Positions 60,455 to 64,000 of a stretch of DNA of 64,000 nucleotides are shown here, piece after piece. Below the pieces are notes generated by a model. The model had not been told where the DNA came from, made no database searches, and saw only the letters and a program-made list of their open reading frames with translations. The position numbers were made by a program, and so were the translations under genes. Location: the NCBI GenBank assembly GCA_964017155.1, contig OZ024862.1, positions 1,696,670 through 1,760,669 on the forward strand, written 5' to 3'. The DNA comes from Oasisia sp. SBJ-2009. Lineage: Eukaryota > Annelida > Polychaeta > Sabellida > Siboglinidae. How positions within the stretch are numbered: position 1 is the stretch's first letter; each line of letters opens with the position of its first letter.

Positions 60455-61708
60455 TTATTCCCACCAGAAGCTAACAGAGAAACTTACTGAGAGTGATCGC
60501 ACGTAATGCCAATATTTTGGCGGTAGATACAACATCTGTCCTGGCTTCAGAATGCACTCTGTGTAGGGCGCAGCAGAAAAGAGTGGATGTTTGTCTAGAT
60601 CCGGCGACTCGACGTCGACGGCGCTCGTGTTACAGAGGAGGTAGCCACTGTGTGGGTACAACTGTGGTGTGTACTCAATGTCATACAACCTCACGTACTT
60701 CTCACCCACCGCCTGACACAGGAAGTTGTGCTTCGGGTCCTGGTGCAGTGGAGATATGGTGCCTGCCGGGCCAAACCAGGCATTTATATCCACATCTGCA
60801 CATTCACCAAGGCCACAGTAGGACGGGATGCTGATGTCTGCAAGGAGTTCTGGTATCTGGTCGAACAGCTGGTGTTGTGCCAGGTAGCCAGTGCCAGCCT
60901 CTTTGTTGGGATTCACTATGTAGGTGTTGATGAAGTCTGTCACTGTCATGAGTTTTTGTGACCACGACTCATCGGTGTACTTAGAGCCAACTTCGATTGG
61001 CACAGTTCTGCACCCGGCGATGGTCTTGATGTAGTCGAGACTCCAGTGGCGAGGTCCCTTCAAGTCCACAGCAGGCCAGTGTTCCATTGCACCAGCAATG
61101 ACAATGGGTTTTGCAGCTAACACATGGTGTTCCATGAAGTACTGCAGAGAGGGACATTCTAACACATCGACGGTGCATTCTGGTGTCAATGACGGCAAGT
61201 CTGACAGCTGTGTTAAGATGTTTGTGGAACACTTGGTGTCAGGGCCAGTGTTCTGGCTGCTGTGTGACTTGGATGTTTCTGTGCTCAGTCTCTGAAGTTG
61301 TGTCACCACCTTGGTGAGGACACTGTCCAGCACGGGCGCCCCCATCAGCAGCCCCATGTCACAGGTCGCAATCGCCTCCGTCACCGTGTAGCTGCCACCA
61401 ATCTTGTACAGGGCATATTCACTGACAGCCTTCAACAAGCTCACAAACGTGTACATATATCGCCAGGAAATTGCGACATCTTTCCAGTGCCCTGTATTCA
61501 AATGTTCCCACGTTATGTCCAAAAGCACCTTACAAAGATGATGACACCTGGGCCAGTTTGAACTGAAGAATTCATTGACAGCAATGTCAAGCATTGTAAA
61601 GCAAGCATCACCAAGTAGGTTTTTGTCAATGATGTTAAGGCCAAATTTGTCTTTCGATGAAGGAATAATGTTGCGTAGTTCCTCACAGACTTCCTGTAGT
61701 GTGCACAT
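60455..61708 (-). CDS. KDM8: KDM8/JMJD5 JmjC-domain oxygenase
   Basis: A complete 417-residue protein, against 416 in human. The N-terminal helical region (about 1-165) is followed by a JmjC domain (about 185-417). The Fe(II) ligands are His322, Asp324 (PLHQDPKHN) and His401 (KYWHYVR). Lys337 is at the expected 2-oxoglutarate-binding position. The C-terminus SFSVSFWWE is almost identical to the vertebrate ending. Family members hydroxylate arginine residues in nuclear proteins and were first described as H3K36me2 demethylases; they act in the nucleus in cell-cycle control. The whole coding region is one exon here, whereas the vertebrate gene has several introns. An acceptor-like CTTTTGTAG ends 32 bases upstream of the ATG (61741), so a 5' UTR intron is likely. 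Divergent from FAAP24. Confidence 0.97.
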   Translation of the reverse strand: MCTLQEVCEELRNIIPSSKDKFGLNIIDKNLLGDACFTMLDIAVNEFFSSNWPRCHHLCKVLLDITWEHLNTGHWKDVAISWRYMYTFVSLLKAVSEYALYKIGGSYTVTEAIATCDMGLLMGAPVLDSVLTKVVTQLQRLSTETSKSHSSQNTGPDTKCSTNILTQLSDLPSLTPECTVDVLECPSLQYFMEHHVLAAKPIVIAGAMEHWPAVDLKGPRHWSLDYIKTIAGCRTVPIEVGSKYTDESWSQKLMTVTDFINTYIVNPNKEAGTGYLAQHQLFDQIPELLADISIPSYCGLGECADVDINAWFGPAGTISPLHQDPKHNFLCQAVGEKYVRLYDIEYTPQLYPHSGYLLCNTSAVDVESPDLDKHPLFSAAPYTECILKPGQMLYLPPKYWHYVRSLSVSFSVSFWWE

Positions 61709-61740
61709 GGTTGTTGCAGGATCTCACATTGCCCAGGACT

Positions 61741-62304
61741 CTACAAAAGGAAAGTAAATCAACATGAATACAGTTGAACCTTGCTTTACGTTCACTGGTT
61801 AGTGCTGCAACAGTAATAGGAAATGACTCCTGGTAATAGTAACTTTGGCCCAGTCCCAGGGGTGACTATTATTACTGTATATGGTGGTTTCTTAATATTT
61901 GATGGATCATACCACTTTCATGGTGTAAGACTGCGTATGCACATAATATAGTTTTCATTCTCTACATGTGTAAATCGAGGGACCTTAGATGCACGACGAC
62001 CACATTTGCGATTTGCGAATATGTCACTAAAACTAAGGTTACATCATTAATTTGTATTCTGTATAATGCAGATTTATTTGTATTTAGCATAAGTTTATAA
62101 AATATGGCTAATTGTTTTTATTTTGACTTTGCAATGTGAGACATCGTCTTTGCGGCCATGATGCGTCTGGCATGTGCTAACTGCTCACGCCCTGTGACAT
62201 CGACTTATTTACGTCGAGTCGACAGCATTAAATTGATCTAAAACGCAATTAAAAAATAACAATAACTGCCTTCTTTTTAGCGGAGGTAATGCAAAATGAC
62301 ATTC

Positions 62305-62340
<36 letters not shown>

Positions 62341-63066
62341 GAAAACACGTGGTAAAACCGTTTTGAAAAGGCCCTAATAATTTAGGCCACTTAACTGGAA
62401 GATTGCCAAATGATGTTGGTCAATAAATGTGCCAGCACTTGTGTAGAATCCGGACTCATATAGATGTTGCCGTTATATTAATTTATCAAGTTCTGTATAA
62501 TAAATAATCTGTATCTCTGTCTCTGACTGCCTACGCCGCGGCTACGGCTACAGCTACAAAAAAAACCGCATTTGTTACTTAAATTTGTATATTTCATTGT
62601 GATTGTGTTAATTCAATCATCAACATCATCCCAAGCGTATTACTTTTACAAATAGTGTCTCCTAGATGACTTTTAAAACCTAAAATACGGAGCGGTCAGC
62701 ATAAACGCCAATGTACGGTTATGTGCCTCTGTGAGTTTGACGTCTCGGACGCAGCCGTCTGTCAGTGTCACATTATTTATGTGGGCGATAAAAGGGGATG
62801 AATCGTAACTCTTCATCTTGACGTCTAATTTGGATATGAACTGTTGATAATTTACTACTTATATATCATATTATGCGTACATACTTGCCATTAATGATGT
62901 ATCACCACTTCGAACCTTCGCTCGTTGCTAGCAGGCAGTCTTTTCCGATTTTTATAAGCCAAAATACTTCTCCAACGTGTCGTTAGTGGGAGAACAAAAT
63001 AGTTATCATGTTGGTCGCCAGGCGGCGATACTGTACACGTCACCAAAAACGAACTTTTACGATGAG
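61741..63066. promoter_or_regulatory. Divergent intergenic region between KDM8 and FAAP24
   Basis: About 1.3 kb between the KDM8 coding exon and the FAAP24 start. It must contain the FAAP24 promoter and most likely the KDM8 promoter, first exon and 5' UTR intron. A CpG-richer part lies at 62680-62830. A (CA)n repeat lies at about 62308-62339. No TATA box can be assigned confidently; a TATATAAG on the minus strand near 62860 is only a candidate. Confidence 0.5.
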
Positions 63067-63187
63067 ATGACTTGCAACACATCGTCAAGTGCCAAGCCCA
63101 AATTTCGCCCTCCTTCCACAGTTCCCCACGGTCACATCATAACCAACACCAAGTGGCGAGGCACTGAGCTTGCTACCGTTTTGCAAG
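63067..63187 (+). CDS. FAAP24: FAAP24, first coding exon
   Basis: The first ATG in the conserved frame is at 63067. After a short variable N-terminus the exon encodes VPHGHIITNTKWRGTELATV, which closely matches the N-terminus of the animal FAAP24 protein. It ends with a phase-1 donor, CAAG/GTAAAT, at 63187/63188. Joining to 63599 restores Gly-Gln-Val-Asn-Ile. FAAP24 pairs with FANCM through ERCC4-like and helix-hairpin-helix domains and targets the Fanconi anaemia core complex to damaged DNA. The frame is open upstream to about 62977 but has no earlier ATG. Confidence 0.9.
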
Positions 63188-63598
63188 GTAAATGTTGTAA
63201 AGTGTGTTTAGGTGACAGGATTGCCGCCAAATAGGACACGAAGTATCGAAGGCCGTTCCGACAAAAATCACATTCTATTATTATGATTTATGAGAAGCCA
63301 TTTCGACATAAATGTCATTTTCTCCATCTGAAGATTTGTGCCACCAGACGGCTTTTATTAATACTTAATAAGTTATTATTATTAGGCATTTATTAACAAT
63401 ACTTTCCCATTTTATTATTTATGAGAAGGTATTTTAACATAAATTAACTATTTTCTCCCGTCTGAAGGTTTAATCTTCATTAAGAATTAATTTTTGCACT
63501 TTCACGTGTGTCTGCAGGGTCTTGTTTTAAGCTTTTATGTTACAAACTGTACGCATTTTTCCCAAAAAAATATATAATGCTACAACTTTATATTTCAG
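63188..63598 (+). other. FAAP24 intron 1
   Basis: A 411-base AT-rich GT..AG intron ending in TTTATATTTCAG. No feature was seen inside it. Confidence 0.85.
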
Positions 63599-63741
63599 GA
63601 CAAGTTAATATTCTATACGAAGATGACCTGAATCTGCTGGATTTCTACCCGTCTGCTGGCATGGGAGTGGTGTATGTCACAGAAGCAGACGTGGTGACTG
63701 GAGGATACACATATCGCAGCAAACTGGCAACACTTAGAAAG
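63599..63741 (+). CDS. FAAP24: FAAP24, second coding exon
   Basis: This exon encodes the start of the ERCC4-like pseudonuclease domain: ILYEDDLNLLDFYPS and VVYVTEADVVTGGYTYRSKL, with clear similarity to the vertebrate block ending in YVTEADLVAG. It ends in phase 0 at a donor, AAAG/GTACAT (63741/63742). The remaining exons, including the helix-hairpin-helix repeats, must lie beyond the right edge. The acidic metal-binding residues of active ERCC4 nucleases are not expected in this family, so the protein is taken to be a non-catalytic DNA-binding partner. Confidence 0.92.
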
Positions 63742-64000
63742 GTACATTTGTATACTTACATTTTTAATAATCCAATTTGGAGAGAATTATTTTAGATTTT
63801 TCATTCTCAAATTTTAATGAAAGCTTGTAAATGAAGTTGGTATATATTAAAAATCCCAAGGTAATGGTATCAAAGTGTACGTGTGGCAGATTTGTTACAC
63901 AAAATGTGATATTAAATTATTTTGTTATCAAAATGCAGTACACGGATGTCACTTTAAAACAATTTCTCATTTGGGCACATCATTTAATGGGGATTTATTT
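63742..64000 (+). other. Start of FAAP24 intron 2
   Basis: AT-rich sequence from the donor to the window edge, with no further exon recognised. Confidence 0.6.

Noticed and set aside
62660..62830. 46-codon minus-strand ORF upstream of KDM8
   Set aside because: It is short, matches no known domain and lies in the expected promoter/leader region. Chance cannot be excluded.
62977..63066. Earlier start for FAAP24
   Set aside because: The frame is open upstream but contains only GTG, with no ATG. The ATG at 63067 gives a normal-length N-terminus.

Overview
The window is eukaryotic and almost certainly metazoan. It has split genes with GT..AG introns, a 417-codon JmjC hydroxylase gene (KDM8/JMJD5), the first exons of the Fanconi-pathway gene FAAP24, a very large poly-C2H2 zinc-finger gene, non-LTR and Ty3/gypsy retrotransposon remains, a tRNA-derived SINE, a hAT-like MITE and many mini- and microsatellites. 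The AT-rich, repeat-dense sequence and the style of the transposons suggest an aquatic lophotrochozoan, most likely a mollusc. This assignment is inference from general appearance, not from a diagnostic marker.

Layout. 1-3525 holds a non-LTR retrotransposon with an intact endonuclease/reverse transcriptase frame and the tail of its ORF1. 3783-5190 is a heavily deleted Ty3/gypsy element with a short LTR. From about 5.2 to 47 kb I find no intact protein gene. This 42-kb stretch is dominated by tandem arrays: a 31-bp unit present twice in opposite orientations, then 43-, 30-, 34-, 21-, 35-, 20- and 20-bp units, compound tetranucleotides and AT palindromes. Also in it are a 200-bp hAT-type MITE (14598-14797), a decayed minus-strand copy of a multicopy DTDVFVLL-domain protein (about 15.7-16.85 kb), a tRNA-SINE (about 44.3-44.64 kb), several CpG-dense blocks, and weak tandem repeats of about 170 bp at 34.0-35.9 kb.

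The right third carries the genes. A 2,225-residue protein with about 33 C2H2 fingers is encoded on the plus strand by a short first coding exon (47896-48094) and one giant exon (49747-56225). The intron between them ends in a 95/104-bp tandem array that stops about 18 bp before the splice acceptor. KDM8 (60455-61708, minus strand) is a single uninterrupted coding exon with a probable intron in its 5' UTR. FAAP24 (from 63067, plus strand) is divergent from KDM8 across 1.3 kb and runs off the right edge.

Functionally, the zinc-finger protein looks like a nuclear regulator: it has PxDLS-type corepressor motifs and SUMO-type sites. KDM8 is a nuclear Fe(II)/2-oxoglutarate oxygenase, and FAAP24 is a DNA-repair partner of FANCM. 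Nothing visible links the three in one pathway beyond nuclear function and proximity. The large open frames in the tandem arrays are artefacts of repeat units without stop codons and are not annotated as genes.
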